Assembly (NCBI GenBank): GCA_009801085.1
Contig: VNWV01000003.1
Coordinates: forward strand, 2,418,001 to 2,482,000
DNA length: 64,000 nucleotides
Origin: Lasiodiplodia sp. COLG20
Taxonomy: Eukaryota; Ascomycota; Dothideomycetes; Botryosphaeriales; Botryosphaeriaceae
Direction of reading: 5' to 3'
In this document: positions 10,409 to 21,512 of the stretch, one piece after another
Layout of the letters: each line of letters opens with the position of its first letter
Position numbering within the stretch: position 1 is the stretch's first letter
Notes under the pieces: model-generated
What the model was told of the DNA's origin: nothing
What the model saw: the letters and a program-made list of their open reading frames with translations, nothing else
The model's database searches: none
Translations under genes and position numbers: made by a program

Positions 10409-12811
10409 TCATGCAGTCGCCACCTTCCTATCCACCTCACCCGCAGATGAAACCTCCTCTCTTAGCTCGCCCGCCGACACGTCTATGCTCGCATTCGCTG
10501 CCGGCTGCTTCTCAGCCTCCTCCACGATCTCGCGTCGTCTTGTACGTCTCCCTTCGAACGGTCTCAGATCCTCACAGCCCTTGGGTACCCTGCACGCAGC
10601 CCTCACCTCCTCAGGTGCGGTGCGCCAGATGACATCACGCACCTCCTTGCCGACCTTGTCGAGCATATCCATTGCCCAGATGACATCGAGGTGCTCGTAT
10701 CCCTCGATGATCTTGCTGTGCACCACGTCAACAAACGGCTCGCGTCCACGTTCGAAACGGCGTAATAGCCGCCGGCCGTCGACCAGGTCATCGCTACCCG
10801 CAACCCAAAATGCCATGGGTGGAGCGTGCTCGTCATACCAAGCGAAGCGGCCGCGGTCGCCATGGTGGTGGTGATGGTGGGAAGATGGTGTAGTGCCGTT
10901 CGCGCCCTGTGCATTGCGCGAGTCGTCGTCTGAAGATGAGGAGCTGGATGTTTCCACCGACTGGGAGCGCTCTGTTGTGTGCTCACCACGGCGAGTGTCC
11001 GTGTTGTAGTAATCGTGCATGCGCTGATCCTGCTGAGCTCCCTTCTTCCTTTCCTCTTCGTCTTCGCGCTCTTCCATCTCCTTTTCCCGTCGCGTCTGCA
11101 GAATGCATTTCTGCGTCGCGAAGCACTCACGGCCCAGCCACCAACGCATACTCTCCGCCGACACGTACACAGGAGCGAATTGGAAGAGCCGGTTGCGCAG
11201 GTCCTTTTCCCATCGCTCGTCCGACCAGTTGAAGAGGAAGGAGAAGATTCGATAACCCATGGCGCCGTAGAACTTTCCGGGAAGAAATGCGTGCATGTGC
11301 ATCATGAAGGGGATGAAGGCGTGGATACCAAACATGATGCGGAACATGCCTGGGCTGATGATGCGCATGAACTTGAAATACATTTTGCCAATCAGAGGCC
11401 CAGCATATGCGGCAGGAGCGAGGGCACAAAACACGCTGAGCTTCTCACCAAGCTCGGGGCGTTGTTCCTTGGCCAAGGCGACGAGGGTTTCGGTGGTTCC
11501 CTGAGAATGGGCGATGAGGGCAAGCTTGGGGAAACCGGTCTCATGGAGGACCCGAGACACCAGGGCAGGAAGGTCGATGACACCCATTTGACGGATATTC
11601 CAGGCCCACATGCGCGGGTCGCTGTATTCCAGGAGGTTATGGCGCGGAGTGAATCCGCAGCGGTTGTTACCCAACCAGACATCATACCCAGACTTAGCAA
11701 GGAAGAAGGCTAAGCTGTCATCATCGTTGGAGCAGAAAGCGCCGGATGACTGGAGGAGCCCGTGTATCATAAGAACCGGATACTTCTTTTGCTTACCGAA
11801 AGGAAACCCGTCAGCATTTTCTTTGGCCTCGTCGCCGTTGCGGAAGACATTTGGGGAATGTGGTGCCCTCACCGGCGTGGAAGCTGGTTTGTGGTCGCGA
11901 GGATTGTAAATATGCCAGAGTTCTATGATGAAACCATCTTCGGTCTGAACACTGAATATCTCGCAGTCAAGGCCGACGCGGCGGGCGTAGTATCCAACAT
12001 CACAAACAAGCGGGTCTGGGCCGCCTTCTGTCGGGACAAATTCCTCGTTATCTCCAGGGGAGTTTTCATGATCAGCCGTTCTCGTGTCAATTGCTTCATC
12101 CTGATGCTTTCGTTTTTTCCAAGCCTTGGCGGCTTCTCTTCTGGCAGCTTTCCTCCTCTTCTCCTCTTCGTAGAATGGCCGGTACATGTGAGGGTCCCGG
12201 AAGGTGATTATCCTCCAGAGATACTGGAATAGAAGCGGAATGCTGGTGAAGATGGATCCCAACATGATGACATAAAGGAAAAGAAAGGAGAGAATGGCAG
12301 AGGAAACCCTGAAGGAGAAACACTGCAGATTTCGGAGCAGTCCTGGTGGTCCATATACAGGCAGAGGCGGAAACAGAGGGTTTGTCTTGGACATAGGTAC
12401 AGCCTCCCTGAGTGGAGCATCTGGGTTCTGTGTTTGATGCGATTCCAAGCTGGCGCGATTCGGGTGCGCGCCATGAATGGTACCGTCTTTTGCCTCGCGC
12501 GTACGGGGCTCTAGGGGCTCGCTCTCTGTCGGGTCGCGGTCGTCAAGCACGTCCTTCAGCTTGTTTAGCTTAACAGCCTCCTCAACTGGCACGGCTGGCA
12601 AGCGCCCTCCGTTTGCAGTCACTATGACTGGATCCTGAGGAGTGATGAAGCGGGCCTCGACAGCCTGGGTGGAGCCGGTCTGGGCATCTTCCTGGTCGGC
12701 GGTGAACTGGCCTAGACGCTGGGCTTGGTGGGCGAATTCGATCGCGGGCTCCGCTTTCGACCGTAGGGTTTCCTTTGCCTTTTCTTTGGTGGTCGATGTC
12801 TTGGAGGGCAT
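10409..12811 (-). CDS. Membrane-anchored steryl-ester/triacylglycerol lipase (YEH/TGL1 type)
   Basis: Single-exon gene of 800 aa. The N-terminal 160 residues are disordered. A long hydrophobic segment at about 165-198 anchors the protein, probably in the lipid-droplet or plasma membrane. The alpha/beta-hydrolase core follows: the HG oxyanion motif in MIHGLLQSSG (349-356), the nucleophile elbow AHSQG with Ser436, the acid in GSDDLVD (674/675) and the catalytic His707 in EGYEHLDVIWA. The NNRCGFTPRH segment is typical of acid lipase/YEH1 homologues, which hydrolyse steryl esters. An acidic, Ser-rich insertion at about 575-655, ending in six consecutive histidines (645-650), sits between the core and the acid residue. 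The product is longer than yeast Yeh1/Yeh2 because of the N-terminal region and this insertion. The specific substrate, steryl ester or triacylglycerol, cannot be read from sequence. Confidence 0.9.
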   Translation of the reverse strand: MPSKTSTTKEKAKETLRSKAEPAIEFAHQAQRLGQFTADQEDAQTGSTQAVEARFITPQDPVIVTANGGRLPAVPVEEAVKLNKLKDVLDDRDPTESEPLEPRTREAKDGTIHGAHPNRASLESHQTQNPDAPLREAVPMSKTNPLFPPLPVYGPPGLLRNLQCFSFRVSSAILSFLFLYVIMLGSIFTSIPLLFQYLWRIITFRDPHMYRPFYEEEKRRKAARREAAKAWKKRKHQDEAIDTRTADHENSPGDNEEFVPTEGGPDPLVCDVGYYARRVGLDCEIFSVQTEDGFIIELWHIYNPRDHKPASTPVRAPHSPNVFRNGDEAKENADGFPFGKQKKYPVLMIHGLLQSSGAFCSNDDDSLAFFLAKSGYDVWLGNNRCGFTPRHNLLEYSDPRMWAWNIRQMGVIDLPALVSRVLHETGFPKLALIAHSQGTTETLVALAKEQRPELGEKLSVFCALAPAAYAGPLIGKMYFKFMRIISPGMFRIMFGIHAFIPFMMHMHAFLPGKFYGAMGYRIFSFLFNWSDERWEKDLRNRLFQFAPVYVSAESMRWWLGRECFATQKCILQTRREKEMEEREDEEERKKGAQQDQRMHDYYNTDTRRGEHTTERSQSVETSSSSSSDDDSRNAQGANGTTPSSHHHHHHGDRGRFAWYDEHAPPMAFWVAGSDDLVDGRRLLRRFERGREPFVDVVHSKIIEGYEHLDVIWAMDMLDKVGKEVRDVIWRTAPEEVRAACRVPKGCEDLRPFEGRRTRRREIVEEAEKQPAANASIDVSAGELREEVSSAGEVDRKVATA

Positions 12812-13813
12812 CGTCGTTGTTCGCAGTGGGGCGGCGGGGGGAGCGAAAAGGTGCAGGGAAGCCTACACGGTGGGTATCATGGGTAAATGAGTGAAAGAGG
12901 CTGCAGAACATGGCAGCCGCAGCTGAAATTGTTTGGGTAGAGGCGCAGGATCGACAGGTGGATCCGGCGCCTGATTGCGCGCAGATTGCGCGGTGGAAAG
13001 CTGGACGGGGTGCATCTGCGCGCCATGCCAACAGACTCGACGGTGGATGACGTAGAGTGGTAGGGTGAGGAAGATCCCTGGTCTTAGCGCCGTCCCGAGC
13101 TCCAGCCGCAAGACGCCAATTGCCGGCGCCGGAGAGCCTCCTTGCATTGGATCACTTGTTTTCAAGCTCGTCGCTCTCTGTTCCCAGCCCGTTCGATTAC
13201 CTGCGTCTTGGTGTCCGGCTGCCCGCTGCGCGGCCTGAACCTAAGACTATCCTGCATGTATGCACGCCGCGCCGTGAAATATCTGCACGCTTTCCCAATC
13301 CGTCGGGGTGCAGCCCGAAATTCTTTCATCTGCTTGGGACAGCGGGCAGTGGCGCATCTCGCTAACCACGGAAATCGCACGGTGCAGATAAAAATGACGT
13401 GGAGCAAGTTCGCACCAAGCATCTGCCTCTCGGCGAGTGCTACAATCCCTACTGCGCTCCCTGAAATGATCGGATTATGTCAGCCGTCAGGGTATACGTT
13501 TCTTGGCATTCCACTTGCTGCGCGTTCCATGGCATGGGACGCGGGTTGTCTTTCGCGCATGTGAAAGCCGCGCCGTGGAGGGAGTCATCTTGGCGGGCTG
13601 CATCTTGAAGGCAGGCGATGAGAAGGTCGGCATTTGTTAAGTCGCTGCAGTACCACCCAGGGCTTGAAGCGGCTCTGCCTCTGCACAGAGCGGAGCCCCA
13701 GACTCGGCGCGTGTCCGTTTACCTCGGCAGCCCCAGCGCGTGCGACGCCGGCAGCAGTGCAACCAACGCCGAGCTTGTCCATCGCGACTCTCCGCGCACC
13801 AACCCCATCCACC
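12812..13813. other. Divergent promoter region between lipase and PEX6
   Basis: The two genes are transcribed away from each other, so this 1 kb carries both promoters. It is GC-rich. Several ORFs cross it but none has a domain. I see no clear TATA box next to either start. Confidence 0.5.
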
Positions 13814-16800
13814 ATGGCCGTCGATGCCGCCTTCAACCAGCGCAGGCGCCGCCGCAGGAGAAGACGTCAAGACAAGCCTGCCATCTCCGCCCGCCTGCTC
13901 CCCGACGACCGCCTGAAGGGCGAGGTCGGCGTGCTGTCGGATGACCTCTTCCAGGACCTGTTCCCCAAAGCACCTCGCGCCTCTGGTACGCCCAATTGAT
14001 CTTGCGATTCCTTGAATTCTGCTGAGAAGCTTCGTTCAGCCGAGTCCCCTACCGGCACCGTAAATCGCATTTACCATGTAGCAATCACGCCGTGGGTCCC
14101 CAGCTCCGTGAGCTCGCCTTCCGCCTGCTCGTGGACCATCTTGCCGGTCCGCCCGCACGACAAGTCTGACCAGACCGCATCGCTGCCACACTCGTCGCTC
14201 CAATTCCCCGCGAAGTCACTTGCCCTGCAGTCCTTCGCCCACGCCCTCCAGTCCGCCGCCCCGAACCGGCCGCCGCGCCGCGACACCCCAATTGAGATTC
14301 GCATTTTGGACGCGGTGCCGCTGGGCCTAGAAACCATATATGTTAGCATCGATGCGGACGCGCTGCGGAAGTTGGAGGACGTGAAGGCCAAGTTCGGTGG
14401 AGGCTTTGGCACCCAGGTCAAACAGCTGCGGCCGAACGGCGTGCAGAAGAAGACGGACCTCGCCCAGCAAGAGCGCGCCTGGAGGGACGCGGTGCGGAAA
14501 GCTCTCCAGGTTCCGAGTATTGTCCACACCAACGACTTGCTGCCGCTGCCCATCGAAAGCCATCCCATCACCCACCAGCCCCCGCCGCCCGCCCGTGTCG
14601 TGTCCTGCGAGCCGGTTGCCCAAGGCCTGCTGTTACCGAGCACAAGAATTGTCGTCCTGCATTCGCGCAGCTCCAAGGGTTCGAAGCGTGCTCAGCCTGC
14701 TGTTCCTAGCCCACGTCCGGCTGGCACTGAGGACGAAGATACATCCAATGAGACGTTCTACTCGGCGGCTGAGGACCGGACGTCTTCAGACGCACCATCG
14801 CCTCCTACCGACGATGAAGCCTCGACCACCGATAACTTGGAATCAGAGCTCTCAGCCAGTGATGCGGGTGATCTTTCTGATGACTCTGACGATATGATTT
14901 CCTTGAGCGCTCCAATGCTACCACCGCAATCTTCCGGTGTATTGTCTGCATGGACGTCGGCTACCCCACGTGCGGGAAGCTTTCAAACGGGTATGATGAG
15001 CCCCGGTGCTGGCTCGGTATACTCCACCTTTACCTCAGCCACGGCACGAGGTGGCATAAAGGGTAGACTTTTCAAAGCCGTGGGTCTCTTGGAGCAAATA
15101 CCGGAAGAGATGGTGCATCCGAAGCCTGGTTCGGATGACGACGAGGAGGCCCGCATCTTCGTCGATACCAATACGTTGGTCAAAGTTGGGTGCTTCTCTG
15201 GCGACTGGGTGCGGATCAACGCGTCTGAAGAACCCCAGGGTCACGGTCTGGGCACATGGGGTCTGGGGAGTGCCTTTGGAGAGGAAGAAGAGGAGCAAGC
15301 AGATTATCGGACGGTCAAGGTTTTCGGTCTGCCAGAAAACATGGTGAAGAAAACTGCTCGCTATCCGGTCAACCGCGCACATCAGCGCATGTCCAGCGTT
15401 GCCATGCGATCTTCCAGTTCCGCCATAAGTCCAGCCTATCTTTCTCCAATTCTGCTCGCCAACCTTGGTAGCCCCTCTCACCTCCGCATCTCCGCACTAC
15501 AACATCCTCAACCCTCCGGAATTCCCAAGTCAGTTCAACGGCCTAAGGTCACTTCCTCCTCATTACCTCCGTTTGCAAAAGAAGTCACTCTGCTCAAGCT
15601 CTCCACGCCCCTCTCGACCGATCGATTCTTGCAACCGAGCTTATTTGCCGGCCTCAAGGACTACTTTGAACAGAAGCGTCGTATCGTGAAAAGTGGCGAC
15701 CTCGTCGGTATCGCGGTGGACGAGGCTTTGGGAAGAGCTGTTTACCAGGGTGCCAGCCCTGAAGGCGAACTTGGATCAGAGGAACTGCTTTCAAAACCGA
15801 AACCTGATGGACCTACCGCTCCTAGCCAGGATGCGGCTTCATCCTTGAAGGGTGTGGCATGGTTCAGGGTAGGTGCAGTGACCTCAGCTGTCTCTGCCGA
15901 AGCGCGGGAGGATGGAGAACTATCTGACGATATCTGGGGAGGAAATGTGTCAATTGATGCTGCAAACACAAAGATGGTCCAAGCAGGCAGCGAGCAAAGT
16001 AAAATCCCTTCAACCGCCAACAACTCCTGGCAATACTATCTTGGAGCCAAGAGAATCCCAGTCTCCCAAACTTCTTCCAGTACAAAGCCCGTTGGATTTG
16101 CGGATCTACCTGGGCCTTATATTTCACCTCTACGACGACGCCTACGAGAACTCATCATGGCTGCCACAAGCCCGCGTGCCATTCATCTAGGACTACCACC
16201 TTTGGCAGTTCTGATCACTTCCAACCAACGCCAGATTGGAAAGGCAACTGTAGCAGAGAACGCATGTGCGGATCTCGGTCTACACTCCTTTTCAATTGAC
16301 TCCTTCGACATACTGACTGAAGGTGGCTCTGGTGGAGGCGATGTCAAGACTGAAGCATTCTTGAAGGCGCGCGCCGAACGGGCGCTCTCTTGCGGATCCC
16401 AATACACCGCATTGCTTCTGAAGCACGTTGAGGCTTTGAACGCTGACCGCATTGTCGCGGCTTTAAAAGAAGTCCTTGCCGATTCTAGAGTGCTAATTGC
16501 AACGACTACCGAAGTCGACAAAGTTCCTGATGGCATTCGGAGCCTTTTCACCCACGAACTTGATATGTCTGCACCAGACGAGGCCGAAAGAGAGGGAATC
16601 CTCCGAGGCATTGTGGAAGACCGCGGAATTCGACTGTCAGCAGACGTTGATCTCTCCAACATTGCAGTGAAGACTGCTGCGCTTGTCGCTGGCGACTTGG
16701 TTGACGTAATCGACCGCGCCCTCGTAGCCAAGAACAACCGATTAGAGGCCATCGTAGCGGCTGCGAACAAAAAACTTCCGGAAGATGCACCCCAGTCAAC

Positions 16801-18383
16801 CCTGCAAGACCTGCAGTTGGCTGGTGGATCTGCAACTGTCTGCCTCTCAACGGCAGATCTCACTGCAGCTGTTGATGCTGCGCGGAAGAACTTTGCTGAT
16901 GCCATCGGCGCGCCCAAGATCCCGAACGTGCAATGGTCCGACGTCGGTGGTCTGACCAATGTCAAGGAAGCCGTGACAGAAACAATTCAACTTCCACTCT
17001 CTCGTCCCGAGCTCTTTGCTCGCGGCATGAAGAAGCGAAGTGGTATCCTCTTCTACGGCCCACCAGGAACAGGAAAGACATTACTCGCCAAAGCCATTGC
17101 CACTTCCTTCTCTCTCAACTTCTTCTCCGTTAAAGGACCTGAGCTGCTCAACATGTATATTGGTGAATCCGAAGCGAACGTCCGCCGTGTCTTCCAGCGC
17201 GCAAGAGATGCTAGACCTTGTGTCGTCTTTTTTGACGAACTGGACAGTGTTGCGCCAAAACGTGGCAACCAAGGCGACAGTGGTGGTGTTATGGATCGCA
17301 TTGTCAGTCAGCTGCTGGCCGAGCTGGACGGCATGAGCGACGGTGATGGTGGCGGCGGCGGGGTCTTCGTCATCGGCGCCACCAACAGACCGGACCTACT
17401 CGACCAAGCCCTACTTCGTCCAGGTCGCTTCGACAAAATGCTGTATCTAGGCGTGAGCGACACTCACGAGAAGCAGCAGACGATCTTAGAAGCGCTGACA
17501 AGAAAGTGAGTATCCCCTCATTCGTGACAGTAACTTCATCTTCACTATGATGCTAACAATGATTGAAAACAGATTCTCTCTCCACCCCTCCCTCTCCCTC
17601 GCCCGCATCGCTTCCCTCCTTCCCTTCACCTACACTGGCGCCGATCTATACGCCCTATGCTCCGACGCCATGCTCAAAGCCATCACCCGCCAGGCCAACG
17701 CCGTCGATGCCAAAGTCAAACAGCTCAACGCCGAACGTACTGCCTCAAACGCTGCGGATTCGTCGCAGAAAGTTCAGCTTCCGCCAATCACCGTCGCGCA
17801 CTTCTTCGACCACCTCGCGACCGAGGTGGACACGGCCGTCATGGTCACGGAAGAAGACTTCTTGAGCGCGAAAGCGGAGCTGGTGCCGTCGGTGAGCGTC
17901 GACGAACTGAGGCATTATGAGCGCGTCCGGCGGACCTTCGAAGGACAGGCCAAGGAAAAGGAAAAGGAGAAGGCTGGCGCTACTTCGGGGCAGATGACGA
18001 TTGGTGATGCGGCTGCTGCCGCAGTTGCCGCTGGGGAGGATGGAATCAATGGGGTTGGCGGCGGTGGCGGTGGGGGTGGAAAAGGAAAGGGGAAGGGCAA
18101 AGCTGGTGGTACACGGGGTAAGGGGAAGGGGAAAGCGATGGCTTCTGGAGATGACGTGGGGGATGAACAGGGAGAGGAGGACGATGGGAATCAGGCGGAT
18201 GGTGTCGCTGAGGTTGACGAGGATGAGGATGAGTACGTTATCAGGACTGATCATTTGATGACGGCGAACGGGTCAGCGGGGAAAGGAAAGGGAAAAGCGG
18301 CCGCTGCTGAGGTAGAGGGTGGTGATGGGAATGCAGCGGCTTTTGGGGAGGGGGCCGAGGGAGATGAGGATATGTATCAGTGA
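13814..18383 (+). CDS. PEX6: Peroxisomal AAA-ATPase Pex6
   Basis: Three exons (13814-13985, 14040-17505, 17573-18383) give 1482 aa. Pex6 forms the Pex1-Pex6 hexamer that extracts ubiquitinated Pex5 from the peroxisomal membrane. The first exon encodes an Arg-rich start followed by ISARLLPDDRLKGEVGVLSDDLF, split here by description only: it matches the fungal Pex6 N-domain. The D1 ATPase is degenerate at its Walker A (SNQRQIGKAT). The D2 domain is intact: Walker A GPPGTGKT, Walker B VVFFDELDS, the second region of homology ATNRPDLLDQALLRPGRFD, and sensor/lid GADLYALCSDAM. Both introns (54 and 67 nt) join frames exactly. After the D2 lid the protein continues for roughly 130 residues of Gly/Lys repeats (GKGKGKGKAGG) and acidic stretches, unusual for the family. 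The gene is divergent from the lipase and convergent with the glycosyltransferase. Confidence 0.95.
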
Positions 18384-19005
18384 TGATGTCAGCGGGGATA
18401 ATGTATTTGTGTGTTTTTGTTTTGCACATGATTGTGTCCCTGATGCTATATTTGATGGGTGGATGAAGAGGCGCTCTGGACGCTGTTCTTGCTGTATGGA
18501 AATGACTGTACTATACCAGGGAGAATACAAACAACATTAACGCCTCTTCAGCCTTCGATGCTTCTTAACCGAAGTCTAAAACAGGCATGTTACTGGCATT
18601 GAAAATGATGGTCTCATTTGCTTAAACACTCAATGAATCGAGTTAAACTCGTAATACGTGAAATAAGTCTATGTGCTTAAGTTTCCTTGTGATTAGCGAA
18701 GATCTACTGCACTTTCACTGCATCTGGCCATCTGACACATTTTGCTGCATTCCATTTGCTGTAAAAGTCGTTGACCCTACTTGATCCAAGAAAGAAACTG
18801 GGGAGAAGAAAAAGCTTGCATGAAAGGGGGTATTCAGGAAGCGAAGAAAGACAAGAGGTTGAAAGCCAAAGTATTTACAAGAGGCAAAAAATGGTGTTGA
18901 GATCAAACAAAGAGCATTTACACGTTTAAGCGTAATGCATCGGCAGAGGCCCCTGCTTACGGTCGTTACTCTGAACTGAAGTATTCCTTTTGAGCTTCTT
19001 TTCCC
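18384..19005. other. Convergent intergenic region
   Basis: This is the 3' flank of PEX6 and of the GT25-like gene. It is AT-richer than the genes. No ORF or repeat of note is visible. Confidence 0.5.
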
Positions 19006-20425
19006 TCAGCCGTGCCGGCAGCTCACCAGGTTATCATCCGACTTGTTCCAATTACAGCGGGCGCTGTACATGATGTTCTCTGTGTAGTTCTTCCCACCGC
19101 TACCGACTTGTCCCTCATTCACGAGGCTGGACGGCAACCCTGCGGCAATGTGGTGGTGGAACATCTCTGGGTTGACGGTGAAACAGCGCAGCTCACGGTT
19201 GCGGCAGCGGCTGTGGAGCCACAAGTCGAAAGCCTGCTCGTTGCCGTGCTCCATTGCGAGCATACGCTCCACGCTGGTGCCCGTGACGGCGTAGGCGAAG
19301 GTGCAGATGGGCCCGGCCGCGTGCTGCACCCACCGCGTGTCTTCGCTGTCGCCCGACATACGGGGGTCGTACGAGCCGATGGTCGGCGGCAATGTCGGGT
19401 CATATAGGGTGATATAGTCGTCCTCGCCGGGGAGCTCGCCCGGCGGCAGCCGTTTGACCTTCTTATCCAGCGGCATCTTCTCCTCCTTGCTGCTGGTCGG
19501 TGCCTTGACCTTGGCTTCAAGGTTCTCCTTTTCCTTCTGTTGCTGGGCCTCGGTGGCGGCGGGGGTCTGCTCGGCGCCCTCATCCGGTGCTGCCACTGTC
19601 ACAACCTCCTCAGTCACCACCTCGACCTCTTCCGCCTCGATCAACTCGCCCGGCTCGTCGTCCTCATCATACGGCAGCCTCTCTCCACAGTGACCCAGCC
19701 ACAGCACATCCCAATCCTCGCCCCACGGCCATTCGCGCGTCTCGGTCCGCGGCACCGTCAAATTGCGAACCGCCTCGGCCACCAGCGCCGCTTGCTCGTG
19801 GATACGAACGTCCCAGTCCGCATCGTCTTCCATGATTAGGGCGGACGAATAGTTACGGGCGGCTTGCATGACCTGCAGATGGCCGAGCCAGGCCCTCGCG
19901 GAGCCGTCGTTGAGTATGTGCGATGGATTACGCGCGAGGAAGGCCGTAACCTCGGCATCGGTGGGCGGTCGCTGTGCCGGGATTGTGATGGATAGGTTCG
20001 TACGGCGCGCAGCGGCCTGTAGGCCGGCGGAGCGCCAGGTCTCGCGCGGGGAGACGGCAAGGATGGCGTCGAACTGCGCCGGAAGACCGTGTCAGCCATT
20101 CATGCTTTTTTTTTTTTTTTCGTGATGTTTCGTGATGCATGGTTGTTTATTTTTGGTGTTTGGAATTGAGTGCTAGCAGGGATGGAGGCGGCTGGGAGAT
20201 GATCCCGGGCTGACTACTTACCCCAAGCGTGGCGTTGGCAGTACCGACAAGCGGGGCCACGTCGCCGGCAGACAGGTAGTCAGACCAAACGGTGGGGGTG
20301 AATTCAGAAATGGTCGCAGGCAAGTGCGCTGCGGCCTCCTCATGGTTCCAGAGCAGGAACAGGATGGCGATGATGAAGAAGGCGAGCACAGAGCTCGAGC
20401 GGCGCGAGTGAGTGAACGGCAGCAT
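19006..20425 (-). CDS. GT25-like type II membrane glycosyltransferase
   Basis: Two exons (20425-20222, 20073-19006) give 423 aa. The 148-nt intron has GTAAGT and CAG ends and contains a poly-A run on the coding strand. Residues 12-27 form a single signal-anchor, so the catalytic part should face the Golgi or ER lumen. The region FDAILAVSPRETWRSAG matches the start of the fungal glycosyltransferase family 25 (LPS-type) domain. The likely metal-binding motif is EDD in ALIMEDDADWD, about residues 150-152. A low-complexity acidic/Gln insertion at about 205-265 interrupts the domain. The C-terminal Cys/His-rich block (LHSRCRNRELRCF..MFHHH) is conserved in this fungal group. The family is reasonably secure; donor sugar and acceptor are unknown. 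It is convergent with PEX6 and lies 1.1 kb downstream of ATG6 on the same strand. Confidence 0.8.
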
Positions 20426-21512
20426 GGCGCGTGGCGGTGGTAATTGTTTCGTGTCTTGGTGGCAAGGTCTCTTTCTGAACGGTTTGCTTATCTTTTTATT
20501 GTTTCTTCAGATTGCGGTCATAAATCCATGGCGGCATGCGCAGAAAGAAAGAAGGGAGCCGCGGAAAGAGAAAAAGGGCGACGGACGGGCGCGCGGGTCA
20601 GAGCGAGCGGCGGCGGTGGAGGAGTCGAGACATGGACTGAGCTGGAAGGAAAAGTCGAGTTGCTTCTGGCGGCGCAAGCGCAGAGGAGGACCCTGTTGGG
20701 ATTTATTACCACGGGCATTGCTGCTCGGCGGCCATAGGGCTGCCGGGATCCCGCGGGCCTCGTGCTACTCCTCCTTCGCTCGCCGCGGCGACTCTAGCCG
20801 GCTTCGCGTGATAGCGCGGCGAAGAAAAAGTCACGACAGGCGCCGCGATTGGAGGAGCGGCCGCATGGAAAGGAGTGTCTGGCGCTTGGCGACGCCAGTG
20901 GTGCGCGGCGGCGCGTGTTGTCAATTGGTCCGAGGCTGTAGTGCCCCTGCGTGCCATGCTGTGCTCCCGCATACGGAAACATTCGAGACCCTCAACACCG
21001 CGACGCTATACAAACATCACATGATCCCAGCATTCCGCCGCATCTTCGTCAGAGTGCCCTTGTCACCGCGGCTTGCCATCGTCCCACGCGTGCGACGAAC
21101 ACACCGCCGGGAGAGCGCACGACCTCAGGCGCAAACCGTTTCTCTAAATTATTTTCGCCGGCCGGCTGCGGCCCCTAATAACTAGCGCCGGCATCTACTC
21201 GCTCCCCACACTTTCGGCCTGATGGCCGGTTCTCCAACCTGCCCTGTTGCTCATTTCCGAGATTGCTTTCATCAAACACGCACCTTGCGTGTCGTGCGCA
21301 TATCTAAAACACTCGTGACCCCGCTCTAGAGCTATAATGCCAGACTCATCATGCTCGCCAGACTCGTCATTACTTGTTTCACGACGGCTTGCATGCGCTG
21401 CACCAGCCCGTAACGAGCTAAATCGGACCAGGTCCTGGGCGCATTCCTCGCTGCCCAAGCCTCCTCATTTCCTCACGCATCCGCAAGGCTTCATTTCCCT
21501 GCTGGGCTCCGC
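20426..21512. other. Intergenic region, GT25 promoter side
   Basis: This GC-rich DNA lies upstream of the glycosyltransferase gene and downstream of ATG6. A 257-codon ORF on the plus strand (20412-21185) overlaps the start of the glycosyltransferase gene, is Arg-rich and has no domain, so I treat it as chance. Confidence 0.5.

Noticed and set aside
16183..16965. 260-codon minus-strand ORF in PEX6
   Set aside because: Fully antisense to the conserved Pex6 coding region and Ser-rich, a typical shadow.
20412..21185. 257-codon plus-strand ORF overlapping the GT25 gene start
   Set aside because: Arg-rich, no domain, lies on GC-rich promoter DNA and overlaps a supported gene on the other strand.
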